A DNA stretch of 64,000 bases from Candidatus Berkiella aquae (GCF_001431295.2 NZ_LKAJ02000001.1:310001-374000); one strand, 5' to 3'. Shown: positions 8,342-16,408, numbered from the stretch's first letter. Notes: a model not told the origin generated them from the letters alone. Numbers and translations: made by a program.

Positions 8342-10015
8342 TTAAAACAAGCGCCTTTTTTTGGTAGGGCGGGGATCGGGGTCATGACTTTCTTCAGGCG
8401 TTCTTTTGCGAGCATGACGTTGATCATAGGTACTATGACCGATTTCTAGTACATTACGAGAAAGAGAAAAAACATCCTTTCGTTTGATTTCTTTTATAGC
8501 GGATTCAACACGGCGTTGATTGAGTGATTTTGTTGCTCCTTTCTTAAACTCATCTTCCAATAGATTGTAATAAAATTCAAAGATAACTTGTTTTTCAGTA
8601 TCATTGATAGTTCCTTTATGAATCGCATTTTGTAATTTATGAAGGAGTTGTTCCATCCCCAGATTAGCTTGATGTTGGAGTTGTTGATAACGACGCTCAA
8701 AACGAGCAGAACGAGTATGGTTAATAAACCGTCGTAGCATGGTTAGGGGCTTAAATCGACTAGATTGCGTGTTTTCTGAAGGACTTTCTGTTGCATTCAG
8801 CGTATTGAGGTTAGTACGGTGATGAAAATAATCGGCAGAAGACGTAGTGGGATGGGGTTGTGTGGGTAAAGTTAAATTGATTTGTGAAGCCATATCGGAA
8901 CGTAATTGTGATGGAGTTTCTCCAGCTGATTGTATTGGAACATTCGAGGTGGATTTTAATAGTTCCCATTGACTTCGTACATAAGCAGGTACTAATTCTT
9001 CTTGGTTATCTTCTGTGCCACCATAAGTTTTAAAGATACCGAGTTCCGAATCTGAAGAAAATTCATCAGGGTAGCTTTGATTATGCTGATTTTTTTGGGT
9101 AAGAGAATGAGAGGGTTCTTCATATTCCCAATGTACACCGGCATTATAAACTTTTAGTTGCCATCTAAAATCACCTTCAGGTAAATTTTGTGCACCATGG
9201 GTGGCTGCTGCGATGTGAGGATTATTTTCAGCCGCAGAGATAGAAGAGGGGGTATAAATCTCGATACCAATATTGAGAGATTGACCTAAAAGACCAAGCT
9301 GATCAGCAGAGACCATCACGGAGTTATCCAGCGTCGCAATATAATCCGCATAACGCTGCATACCTTCATGTAGCCAATAGTCTTTTGCTTCTTCTCGTAA
9401 TTGATCTTCCAAGGCATTTCGTCGTTGAAATTCTACATATTCTTGTACGCTTTCATCATTGATGGCGCGGGGTGGTTTAGCATTCGCAAGTCTAACGGCC
9501 GCAGTGGCTTTTTCTTCTTCAGTTGCGAGAGTGGTTGCTAGATTCTGTAAACGATTTTCGAAAGTTGCTTTGAGGCTATCAACAAATACTCGATTTGCTT
9601 GAATCAAGGGTGCGGCAATATCATTGACTTCACCTGTCGTAAGATATTCAGAAATAGCGCCTGCTGCATCGGTGTTCCAAACCATCTCGCTATGTTGGGG
9701 TAAAATTTTACCTAAATGCTGTCTGAGTACGGGAGAGAGAATAGCTTCGCGATCTGTTGCATTAGAATAGGTTGCCAGTATTTGATAGACTTCATTCCAG
9801 GTAGGACGTTCTGATAATTGATAATAAGATTGAAAAGTTTCTAATAAGGCAATGTATTCTGGGTTTTTGGAAAAATGCCGTTGTAATTCACCGCTGTGTA
9901 GTTTTTCGTAGAGAAAATGGGTTAAACAGTTTAAACCACAATTATTATGCCATCCCGTCGTTTTACACAGTAAATTGAGGTCAATCCCACGGTTAACATG
10001 ACTAAAGAGCCCCAT
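8342..10015 (-). CDS. OTU-like cysteine protease (putative deubiquitinase effector) with NLS-like tail
   Basis: 557 residues from the ATG at 10015, which has a GGGGG ribosome site 8 bases upstream; the ATG at 10057 has none. The N-terminus carries 'NCGLNCLTHFL', aligning with the OTU cysteine motif G-D-G-N-C-L (Cys30). Around residues 234-297 'VSADQLGLLGQSLNIGIEIY' and 'YNAGVHWEYEE' fit the OTU core strands and catalytic His295. About 200 mostly helical residues lie between, as in the Legionella Lot-type OTU enzymes. The rest is a linker plus a helical region (about 430-530) and the C-terminal tail 'RKRT...RPTKKRRLF', which resembles a bipartite nuclear localisation signal. A host ubiquitin-cleaving effector is the best guess. 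It was not verified by structure or search. Confidence 0.7.
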   Translation of the reverse strand: MGLFSHVNRGIDLNLLCKTTGWHNNCGLNCLTHFLYEKLHSGELQRHFSKNPEYIALLETFQSYYQLSERPTWNEVYQILATYSNATDREAILSPVLRQHLGKILPQHSEMVWNTDAAGAISEYLTTGEVNDIAAPLIQANRVFVDSLKATFENRLQNLATTLATEEEKATAAVRLANAKPPRAINDESVQEYVEFQRRNALEDQLREEAKDYWLHEGMQRYADYIATLDNSVMVSADQLGLLGQSLNIGIEIYTPSSISAAENNPHIAAATHGAQNLPEGDFRWQLKVYNAGVHWEYEEPSHSLTQKNQHNQSYPDEFSSDSELGIFKTYGGTEDNQEELVPAYVRSQWELLKSTSNVPIQSAGETPSQLRSDMASQINLTLPTQPHPTTSSADYFHHRTNLNTLNATESPSENTQSSRFKPLTMLRRFINHTRSARFERRYQQLQHQANLGMEQLLHKLQNAIHKGTINDTEKQVIFEFYYNLLEDEFKKGATKSLNQRRVESAIKEIKRKDVFSLSRNVLEIGHSTYDQRHARKRTPEESHDPDPRPTKKRRLF

Positions 10016-10152
10016 ATTGCTGCCCCCACAGTACCCATTATCTTTTGAGAATATCATAGTCTGTCAACAGAGAAAGCGTATATGCGCTGATACTTGACAC
10101 AAGGCATTGCATCACGTAAAAAAGGACCGCTCATGACGCAAAGGAGTACATA

Positions 10153-10413
10153 ATGCGAGAGTTAACTCAATCAGAAGTTATAATCATTAGTGCAGGGATA
10201 AGCTGCATTGACAGCACGACTTTCAATACCCTACAACAGCATGCAATACGAGATGGCGTTTCATTTTCTCTCATCACAGGTGCAATTACGTTTGCCATGG
10301 CTTATGGATTGTTTGCCAATCCTTATGCTGGGGTTGGTGTATCGCTGGTGCTTGCACCCTATGCCGCAGGACTTGGATATTTTTCATCCAGTGCGTGGAC
10401 GATATTCTCTTAA
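10153..10413 (+). CDS. Bacteriocin-like peptide with double-glycine-type leader (Ser-Ala-Gly)
   Basis: 86 residues with a strong ribosome site (AAAGGAG, 7 bases upstream). The N-terminus 'MRELTQSEVIIISAG' follows the leader pattern of class II microcins and bacteriocins (MRELT..E...(V/I)S-G-G), but with Ala-Gly instead of Gly-Gly at the expected cleavage site. The remainder is Gly/Ala-rich and hydrophobic ('GAITFAMAYGLFANPYAGVGVSLVLAPYAAGLGYF'-like, two helices), as in pore-forming microcins. There is one Cys at residue 18. No immunity gene or peptidase-containing ABC exporter is seen in the window. It could instead be an unrelated small membrane protein. Confidence 0.6.
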   Translation: MRELTQSEVIIISAGISCIDSTTFNTLQQHAIRDGVSFSLITGAITFAMAYGLFANPYAGVGVSLVLAPYAAGLGYFSSSAWTIFS

Positions 10414-10496
10414 TTTAACGCGAAAAGCAGAACTTATTGCATGATGGGGCTGTCTATAAGGGCAAACCCCCTTATAATGGGTACCAGGGTGGCAAA

Positions 10497-10766
10497 ATGA
10501 AACCAATTCTGCCGGTAATCATCATGCTCTTCGGCACGTTTTATGCGAATACTTTGCTAGCACGAGATGTGATAGTGCCTTATCAGCCACGTTTTACAAA
10601 AGATGCAGAGCGTTGGAATGATCCAGGGCCTGCCAAAACGCCAGGTGAGTGGGTGCACCCAAGTCAACGTGATAATGATAATGATGGTATTCCTAATTAT
10701 CAGGATAAAGATGATGACAACGATGGGATCCCAGATAATGTCGACAAACAACAATATCGAAAATAA
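10497..10766 (+). CDS. Small secreted protein with DxDxDG calcium-binding repeats
   Basis: 89 residues from the ATG at 10497 (a longer frame starts at 10437 but places the signal peptide internally). A signal peptide (about 1-21, ending 'LLA') leads to a short Pro-rich region with two aromatic patches. The C-terminus carries two thrombospondin type-3-like loops, 'DNDNDGIPNYQD' and 'DDDNDGIPDNVD', whose alternating Asp side chains are typical calcium ligands. These occur in outer-surface and periplasmic proteins. It overlaps the msrB-msrA start by 29 bases, so the two are probably co-transcribed. Function otherwise unknown. Confidence 0.75.
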   Translation: MKPILPVIIMLFGTFYANTLLARDVIVPYQPRFTKDAERWNDPGPAKTPGEWVHPSQRDNDNDGIPNYQDKDDDNDGIPDNVDKQQYRK

Positions 10767-11643
10767 ACAGCGCTTTAAAGCGGCAAGCTTGCCGGAGGTT
10801 GTGCTCGCTGTGGTTAAAAATAAAGGAACAGAGTATCCTTTTACGGGTGAATATAATGATGTTGATGAAAAAGGAACCTATCTTTGCCGATTATGTGGGT
10901 TAGCACTTTTTCGTGCTGAACATAAATTTCATTCAGGATGTGGTTGGCCAAGCTTTGATAATGAACTGCCCAATGCAGTTTCACGCTTAAAAGATGCCGA
11001 TGGCAAACGAACGGAAATTCTCTGTGCTCGCTGCAATGCCCATTTAGGGCATGTATTTTTAGGAGAAGGTTTGACGAAGCAAAATCTTCGTCACTGCGTT
11101 AACTCTCTCAGCTTAGATTTTGTTGCAGATGAAGTTGTGACTGATTCAGCAGAAGCGATTTTTGCTTGTGGTTGTTTTTGGGGCGTTGAATATTATTTTA
11201 AGCGCTTACCTGGCGTGTTAAAGACAGAAGTCGGTTACAGTGGCGGCCATCTCAAACAGCCGACTTACGAAGAAATTTGCCAAGGCACAACAGGGCATGT
11301 TGAAGCTATACGGGTTTTATACGATCCAAACCGACTTTCTTATCAGCAACTGTGTCAATTCTTTTTTGAAATCCATGATTTTTCGCAAAAGGATGGACAA
11401 GGTCCAGATTTAGGTGAGCAATATTTAAGTGTTGCTTTTTATTATGATGATGATCAAAAGCAGGTAGCAGAAAACGTCATCAAAGAACTACAAGCGATGG
11501 ATTATTTGGTTGCGACGACATTGAAGCCTGTGAGTCCATTTTGGCCAGCAGAGCGCTATCATCAAGATTATTATCAGAAAACGGGGAAACAACCTTATTG
11601 TCATCGTTATGACCCCTTATTTTCAAAATCAGTGACAAAATAA
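10738..11643 (+). CDS. msrBA: Fused methionine sulfoxide reductase MsrB-MsrA
   Basis: 301 residues. The N-terminal MsrB domain has the zinc site CxxC pairs ('CRLCG' and 'CARCN'), 'SGCGWPSFD' and the catalytic-Cys context 'RHCVNSLSL'. The C-terminal MsrA domain carries the nucleophile motif 'GCFWG', 'VGYSGG' and 'QYLSVAFYY'. Together they reduce the R and S forms of methionine sulfoxide in proteins, repairing oxidative damage with thioredoxin as reductant. The B-before-A order is common in bacteria. There is no signal peptide, so it is cytoplasmic. The start at 10738 lies inside the preceding gene, and a perfect inverted repeat follows it. Confidence 0.96.
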   Translation: MSTNNNIENKQRFKAASLPEVVLAVVKNKGTEYPFTGEYNDVDEKGTYLCRLCGLALFRAEHKFHSGCGWPSFDNELPNAVSRLKDADGKRTEILCARCNAHLGHVFLGEGLTKQNLRHCVNSLSLDFVADEVVTDSAEAIFACGCFWGVEYYFKRLPGVLKTEVGYSGGHLKQPTYEEICQGTTGHVEAIRVLYDPNRLSYQQLCQFFFEIHDFSQKDGQGPDLGEQYLSVAFYYDDDQKQVAENVIKELQAMDYLVATTLKPVSPFWPAERYHQDYYQKTGKQPYCHRYDPLFSKSVTK

Positions 11644-11663
11644 AGTCTTTACCGGTGAGCTAA

Positions 11664-11714
11664 ATTCTCAGAAGGTTTCAGCCGAAAGATATCCGCCCTA
11701 TCTCTTCTGAGAAT
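11664..11714. terminator. Inverted repeat between convergent genes
   Basis: Perfect 11-bp arms (11664-11674 and 11704-11714) with a 29-base loop lie between the convergent msrBA and yqhA-like genes. There is no T-run, so termination is plausible but weak. Confidence 0.45.
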
Positions 11715-11731
11715 CATCTGTTAAAGGTTAA

Positions 11732-12262
11732 CTATTGCAGCTTTCCTTTGATTTCTTTCGTTGCAATGGCGATTCTATCCATCACCGCGAGTAAAACACC
11801 AGAGATCACAAAAACCACATGAATAATAACCATCCATTGTACTTGGGTTGGGGAAACTTTATCGACATCCATAAATACTTTAAGTAAATGGATCCCGGAT
11901 ATGGCGACAATGGAGGCAATCAGTTTTAGTTTGAGGGCCGAAAAATCAACGCTTCCCTTCCATTCCGGTTGATCTTCATGATCATCGGTATCCATTTTGG
12001 AAACAAAATTCTCGTATCCAGAAAAAATAACAATCAACATTAAGTTTCCTGCCAAGGAGAGGTCAATAAGTGATAGTACACCTAAAACCACATCGGTTTG
12101 CGTTAGTGTGGGGATTGAGATGAAAAAATGAAATAATTCCTGCATGAAGCTAATGAACAGCACTACCAAAGCACCAACAAGGCCGACATACATCGGCGCC
12201 ATAATCCAGCGGCTCTGGAATAAACCTTGTTCTAAGTAGTATTCAAGGTTTTTCTTTTTCAT
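11732..12262 (-). CDS. YqhA / UPF0114-family inner-membrane protein
   Basis: 176 residues with four predicted membrane helices (about 20-42, 60-82, 110-128 and 140-162). The pattern 'FQSRWIMAPMYVGLVGAL', 'LIDLSLAGNLMLIVIFSGYENFVS' and a final 'MDRIAIAT' matches the UPF0114 family, including E. coli YqhA. Family length is about 165-180, so it is complete. No biochemical role is established. It is divergent from the LuxR-type gene across 183 bases. Confidence 0.92.
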   Translation of the reverse strand: MKKKNLEYYLEQGLFQSRWIMAPMYVGLVGALVVLFISFMQELFHFFISIPTLTQTDVVLGVLSLIDLSLAGNLMLIVIFSGYENFVSKMDTDDHEDQPEWKGSVDFSALKLKLIASIVAISGIHLLKVFMDVDKVSPTQVQWMVIIHVVFVISGVLLAVMDRIAIATKEIKGKLQ

Positions 12263-12445
12263 TCAATGTCACTCCTGGGTTAGTTTTATTGACCAATATT
12301 TTATGCTGTATAAGCACTAAAGTAACCATCTGTCTTCCAAAAGAGCATGATGGTCGCCAACGGCACCGACTAGGGAGTAGGATATTGAATCTTTGTTCGA
12401 ACTTTGATATTTTTATTTGGTTAAATAACACCTGGGTGAGCAAGT

Positions 12446-13183
12446 ATGCAGTTTGATAGGTTCTTTGATGCGAAGACGTCCCTCCAGCAATTGATTGCGC
12501 CGTTACAAAAAATGGCCAATCTGACTTATTTCTCTTATGGTGTTAACTATGCAGATAGTGCGTTTTCGCTCTCAACGCATCCGGAATATTTCTATAGCGC
12601 ATTAGAGAAGACCTTTCCTTTAGTCGGGTGTCAACTAACAGATGGTTGGCATACTTGGGATAAAATATTATCTTCAGAACATAAACATCTTGTTCAAGAA
12701 AACGGAGCCGATCATGGTATTTTATGGATCAAACATCATCACAACAAAACCGAAGTGATTGAGTTTGCTTCGACTCCTGATAATCCGATGATATTAGATT
12801 TTTATTTAAATCATCAAAACTTATTAAAGAAATTTATCGCCTATTTCCGTCGAGAAGCGCATCATTTAATTGAAAAAGCTGATGCCAGACGATTTGCTTA
12901 TACTGCAAATCAGATGCCTGTACACTCACCTCAAAGTAATCAGCAATGGCTACAAGCCATTTCCGATCCAACATTTGAAATGCTTTCTAAAAGAGAAAAG
13001 GAATGCTATACCTTGCTTATTAAGGGCTATATGCTGGCAGAAATCGGTCAAGAACTTAATTTAGCCTTGCCGACGGTTGCAAATTATATTGCGCGGATTA
13101 AACAAAAGTTAGCGTGTGATAACAAATGGGAACTCGTTACTAAAGGACAACAGGCAAAAATAGTTGAATATCATATTCCCTAA
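12446..13183 (+). CDS. LuxR-type transcriptional regulator
   Basis: 245 residues. The C-terminal 65 residues match the LuxR helix-turn-helix ('LSKREKECYTLLIKGYMLAEIGQELNLALPTVANYIARIKQKL'-type: 'TVANYIARIKQKL' is the recognition helix). The N-terminal 160 residues resemble the autoinducer-binding-domain fold length, but I see no clear set of conserved AHL-binding Trp/Tyr/Asp residues, so the signal is unknown. No luxI-type synthase is in the window. Its ribosome site is GGTGAG. It converges on the double-glycine peptide gene at 13227-13523 and could regulate it. That link is inferred only from adjacency. Confidence 0.9.
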   Translation: MQFDRFFDAKTSLQQLIAPLQKMANLTYFSYGVNYADSAFSLSTHPEYFYSALEKTFPLVGCQLTDGWHTWDKILSSEHKHLVQENGADHGILWIKHHHNKTEVIEFASTPDNPMILDFYLNHQNLLKKFIAYFRREAHHLIEKADARRFAYTANQMPVHSPQSNQQWLQAISDPTFEMLSKREKECYTLLIKGYMLAEIGQELNLALPTVANYIARIKQKLACDNKWELVTKGQQAKIVEYHIP

Positions 13184-13193
13184 TTATTTTAGC

Positions 13194-13225
13194 ACTTGCC
13201 TTAAAAGAAAATTTTGCAGGCAAGT
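13194..13225. terminator. Short hairpin between convergent genes
   Basis: A 7-bp stem (13194-13200 with 13219-13225) sits in the 43-base gap between the LuxR-type gene and the oppositely oriented peptide gene. Its position supports a shared terminator, but the stem is short. Confidence 0.4.
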
Positions 13226-13226
13226 T

Positions 13227-13523
13227 CTATCCTTGATTAAAATAAATAGTATAAATATGCCCGCCATTGATCGGCTCCGCTTGGAATAGATGGCCATTAT
13301 GAGAAAAAGGAAGGCTCAAATCGGTCGTAAGAGAAACGCCATTAACATCGCTTACATTATTCGCAGAAAAGGTGGCATTAATTTGTTGTCCATTTAATAA
13401 CCCAGGTACTGTAAACGTTGAATCATCGGTTACCAAGATGAGTACTTTGGTTGAACTGATGCCACCAAAGCTCACCATGCCACCGCTAACACGTTCTGTT
13501 TCTTGCTGCGATAGAGTTATCAT
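13227..13523 (-). CDS. Peptide with canonical double-glycine leader
   Basis: 98 residues. The first 15, 'MITLSQQETERVSGG', match double-glycine leaders cut by the C39 peptidase of bacteriocin/microcin ABC exporters (hydrophobic residues at -12, -7 and -4, Gly-Gly at -2/-1). The 83-residue mature part has no Cys, is rich in Ser, Gly, Asn and Thr and is predicted to be beta-rich, so it is not a typical helical pore-former. A good ribosome site (AGGAG, 7 bases) supports expression. No exporter or immunity gene is adjacent; a TolC-type outer-membrane gene lies 50 kb away at the window end. It could be a secreted signal or toxin. Confidence 0.7.
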   Translation of the reverse strand: MITLSQQETERVSGGMVSFGGISSTKVLILVTDDSTFTVPGLLNGQQINATFSANNVSDVNGVSLTTDLSLPFSHNGHLFQAEPINGGHIYTIYFNQG

Positions 13524-13622
13524 CTTTTATCTCCTAAACGAATGATAAAAGATTATACCTATCCCTAGAGCACTTCAAGATGCTGCTATGGGTATATTTG
13601 CATGCAGCATCTTGAGCAATGT

Positions 13623-13847
13623 TTATCGCCAAACAGAAGGGGAGCAATCGCTATGATAGCAGCCTCTATTGCATGGACCGCCTCTATCGTAATTAGGGTT
13701 ATTGTAAATGCCATAATGGCAGCAGCCATAGTAATAATAACCGCCGGGATCTTTTTGTAGTCGCGGGGAAATGACTTCAGGCCGGCAACAGCCACCTAGT
13801 AATAGCAGCCCAATCAGTGTGAGGCTTTTCCTTAAACCTTTATTCAT
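13623..13847 (-). CDS. Small Cys/Gly/Tyr-rich lipoprotein
   Basis: 74 residues. A basic start and hydrophobic core end in 'LLLLGGCC', a plausible lipobox with lipidation at Cys20. The mature part is rich in Gly, Tyr, Cys and Asn ('GGYYYYGCCHYG', 'RGGPCNRGCYHSDC') with nine Cys in all. The ribosome site AAAGGA is well placed. A much longer frame can be drawn through to 14462, but it runs antisense to mscL and is not credible upstream of 13847. No family was recognised; possibly metal-binding, given the Cys/His content. Confidence 0.6.
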   Translation of the reverse strand: MNKGLRKSLTLIGLLLLGGCCRPEVISPRLQKDPGGYYYYGCCHYGIYNNPNYDRGGPCNRGCYHSDCSPSVWR

Positions 13848-14028
13848 GGCAAATCCTTTATAGCGATAGTGTCCTTGATAAATCCCTCTTTGGTGTGTGT
13901 CGGTATATATTTTACAACCTTGAGCGAACCAGAGATTATTTATACAGGACCTTATCTGATAAGGTTGCTTGTTAGGGAGGGGTACGCTATTTCTTTTAAA
14001 TAAGCTAATTGCACAAAGGAAAGTGGTG

Positions 14029-14412
14029 ATGAGTTTTTTAAAAGAATTTAAAGCATTTGCTATGCGTGGCAATGTGATGGATTTGGCCGTTGCAGTTGTG
14101 ATAGGTGCTGCATTTGGTAAAATTATTTCTGCTTTAGTTGATGGTATCATCATGCCATTGATTGGGTTAGTGTTGGGTGGTGTTGATGTTTCTGGTAAAA
14201 CATTCACAATGGGCCACGCTGTTGTTAAATGGGGAGTTTTTTTACAGTCCATTATTGATTTTACTCTCATTGCTTTTTGTATTTTTATTGTTATTAAGCT
14301 GATTAATCGGTTACAAAAGAAAGAAGAAGTTGCAGCTCCCATACCACCTGAAATTGAGTTGCTAACAGAAATTCGCGATATCTTAAAACATGATTCACGT
14401 GTTGATTTATAA
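14029..14412 (+). CDS. mscL: Large-conductance mechanosensitive channel MscL
   Basis: 127 residues from the ATG at 14029, preceded by AAAGGA. '[30 protein letters not shown]' is the MscL amphipathic N-terminus and first helix, split here into two parts: N-terminal '[14 protein letters not shown]', then '[13 protein letters not shown]'. The second membrane helix is at about 72-98, followed by a cytoplasmic helix with Pro-rich linker 'APIPPE'. MscL forms a pentamer in the inner membrane and opens on hypo-osmotic shock to release solutes. Length is normal (about 130-140 in the family, slightly short at the loop). Confidence 0.97.
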   Translation: MSFLKEFKAFAMRGNVMDLAVAVVIGAAFGKIISALVDGIIMPLIGLVLGGVDVSGKTFTMGHAVVKWGVFLQSIIDFTLIAFCIFIVIKLINRLQKKEEVAAPIPPEIELLTEIRDILKHDSRVDL

Positions 14413-14432
14413 ATTTTTTTGTGTGACGTTAT

Positions 14433-14495
14433 CGTCATTGCGAGAGTGTCACGACGAAGCAATCCATAGATTGCGTTGCTACACTCGCAATGACG
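14433..14495. repeat. Palindromic intergenic repeat / terminator
   Basis: The arms 'cgtcattgcgag' at the left and its complement at the right (14481-14495) frame a 63-base near-palindrome between mscL and the convergent ABC-F gene. The text 'gtcattgcgag...gcaatgacg' resembles dispersed REP-like palindromes found in many intracellular proteobacteria. It probably also ends both transcripts. Confidence 0.65.
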
Positions 14496-14520
14496 AAAAA
14501 AATACCAGAATGCTTATTGG

Positions 14521-16143
14521 TTATTTAGAACCCTTTAAAAACGCACGACTTAAATAATCTTCTTTATAATATTTTAGATATTCTTGATATGAACCATGGA
14601 AATCTTTGATGCCTTCTTCGGTTAAAGCGATAACACGAGTCGCTACTTTAGAAACAAAATGTCTATCATGGCTAACAAGTAGCAAAGTACCAGAATAATT
14701 TTGTAAGGCTTTGGAAAAGGCTTCAATACTTTCGACATCTAAATGGTTAGTGGGTTCGTCCATGATGAGGACATTGGGTTTGGTTAGCATGATATTACCA
14801 ATGAGCAATCTCGCCGCCTCTCCACCACTGATACTAAGAATGTTTTTTTCAACATCATCTTTAGTGAATAGCACTTGGCCTAAGATATGACGGATTTTTG
14901 CAGGAGATTCTGTTGGTACTTCATGACTTAACCATTCAAGGATAGAAGTATCTTCTTTTAATGCTTCATGATGATCTTGCGCAAAATACGCTGTTTGAGT
15001 TTCATACCCCCATTCAACGTTACCACTATCAGGTGCCAGTAAGCCTAACATAATTTTTAGCAGTGTTGATTTACCAATCCCATTATGACCGATAATCGCC
15101 ACTTTTTCATGACGGTTAATTTTAATGTTAATATCATCTAAAACAGTTCGTTCACCAAATTTTTTGGAAATGCCGCTGACGCTAATCACTTGTTTGCCTG
15201 AAGGGCGCTTACATTGAAAATCAAATCCGGGACTGACCCTTGAGGATTGCTTAATATCGGGAATTTCAATCCGGTCGATCATTTTCATTCTTGAATTAGC
15301 TTGCCGTGCTTTAGAAGCTTTCGCTTTGAAACGTTCAACAAAGCGTTGCATGGTAGCAATTTTATCTTCAACATTTTTGGTTTCTTTTAGTTTTTGATCC
15401 ATAATTTCTTTCTTTTTAATTAAGAAATTATCATAGCTTCCCGGATATTCGCGGATCTCGCCATAGTCGATATCCAGGATATGTGTCGAGACGCTATTAA
15501 GAAATTTAATATCGTGAGAGACAAAAACTAATAAACCTTTATATTCGTTGATTAAGTACTGCTCCAACCACAAAATGGTCATAATATCTAAGTGGTTGGT
15601 TGGTTCATCTAGCAGCAAAATATCAGGTTGTTCAAATAAAGCTTGTGCCAGTAGAACGCGGATTTTAAAGCCCCCTGAAAGTAAACTTAAGGGCTTTTCA
15701 TGAAAAGAGAGAGGGATCCCCACACCTTCTAATAAAGTGTGAGCCATACTTTCAGCCATATAGCCATCATAGTGGGCAATGGTTTCTTCCAAATAAGTAA
15801 GCTTATTGGCAGCGCTATCTGTCCACTCGCCATTCAAGAGGACTTCTTTTTCTTCCATGGCTTGCCAAAGGGCTTTTTTACCTTGAATAACAACATCTAA
15901 TACGCGTTGATCTTCATAGCGAAAATGATCTTGCTTCACCCAGCCAATGGTCACCCCTTTTGGCATTAAAATGTCGCCAAGGCTTGGGGTTTCTTGCCCC
16001 ATGATGAGGCGTAGTAGGCTACTTTTACCCGTTCCATTGGCGCCAACAATGGCATATCGTTTACCCGAAGTCAGTAACAAATTGACGTCGTCAAATAATA
16101 ATTTGTCGCCATAGTGAAGGGAGAGTTCATTTAATGAGATCAT
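14521..16143 (-). CDS. ABC-F family ATPase (YbiT-like)
   Basis: 540 residues from the ATG at 16143; a longer 567-residue frame adds a non-conserved N-terminus. There are two ABC domains, each with Walker A ('GANGTGKSS' and 'GHNGIGKST'), signature ('LSGG' and 'ISGGEAAR') and Walker B followed by 'DEPTNHLD'. Between them is the helical ABC-F linker (about 240-305). There is no transmembrane region. ABC-F proteins bind the ribosome E-site and modulate translation or antibiotic resistance. The overall order and length resemble E. coli YbiT, but subfamily assignment by eye is tentative. Single-gene unit. Confidence 0.93.
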   Translation of the reverse strand: MISLNELSLHYGDKLLFDDVNLLLTSGKRYAIVGANGTGKSSLLRLIMGQETPSLGDILMPKGVTIGWVKQDHFRYEDQRVLDVVIQGKKALWQAMEEKEVLLNGEWTDSAANKLTYLEETIAHYDGYMAESMAHTLLEGVGIPLSFHEKPLSLLSGGFKIRVLLAQALFEQPDILLLDEPTNHLDIMTILWLEQYLINEYKGLLVFVSHDIKFLNSVSTHILDIDYGEIREYPGSYDNFLIKKKEIMDQKLKETKNVEDKIATMQRFVERFKAKASKARQANSRMKMIDRIEIPDIKQSSRVSPGFDFQCKRPSGKQVISVSGISKKFGERTVLDDINIKINRHEKVAIIGHNGIGKSTLLKIMLGLLAPDSGNVEWGYETQTAYFAQDHHEALKEDTSILEWLSHEVPTESPAKIRHILGQVLFTKDDVEKNILSISGGEAARLLIGNIMLTKPNVLIMDEPTNHLDVESIEAFSKALQNYSGTLLLVSHDRHFVSKVATRVIALTEEGIKDFHGSYQEYLKYYKEDYLSRAFLKGSK

Positions 16144-16380
16144 TTTCTGCTCTTTTATTTTGAAATAGAAGGCCTGAGGCTTGCGAACAGCATAATAACA
16201 CAGGTTGGTGTGATGGCATTGCACACAGCCTCTAGAATGGAATGAATGCTCTTCAATATGGTTGTCTTTAGTTGAATAACTATATCAATTAAACGAGCAA
16301 ATTGATGTCAGCAATCGCTCACTATTAATGTCACTTATACATTAGCTTGGTTGACAAACATATTTTTTGTATCGTTATAC

Positions 16381-16408
16381 TTCATTTTGGTCGGCATTCT
16401 CGTATAAT
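16381..16408 (+). promoter_or_regulatory. Probable promoter for the symporter gene
   Basis: A consensus -10 box TATAAT is at 16403-16408, with a weak -35 near 16381 (TTCATT, spacing about 16). A TTGACA at 16351 is too far away to pair with it. A ribosome site AAGAGG follows before the ATG at 16444. This 300-base divergent gap (16144-16443) also holds the ABC-F leader; I see no other gene in it. Confidence 0.5.

Noticed and set aside
8320-8362. Possible terminator overlapping the end of the OTU-like gene
   Set aside because: A GGCGC/GCGCC stem with a T-run exists on the plus strand, but the gene is on the minus strand and the stem enters its coding end.
13848-14462. Long minus-strand open frame continuing upstream of the small lipoprotein gene
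   Set aside because: It is the antisense of mscL, has no ribosome site and encodes improbable sequence. Only the part up to 13847 is credible.
16351-16356. TTGACA as -35 for the symporter promoter
   Set aside because: It lies 46 bases before the good TATAAT, too far for sigma-70; a weaker -35 fits better.
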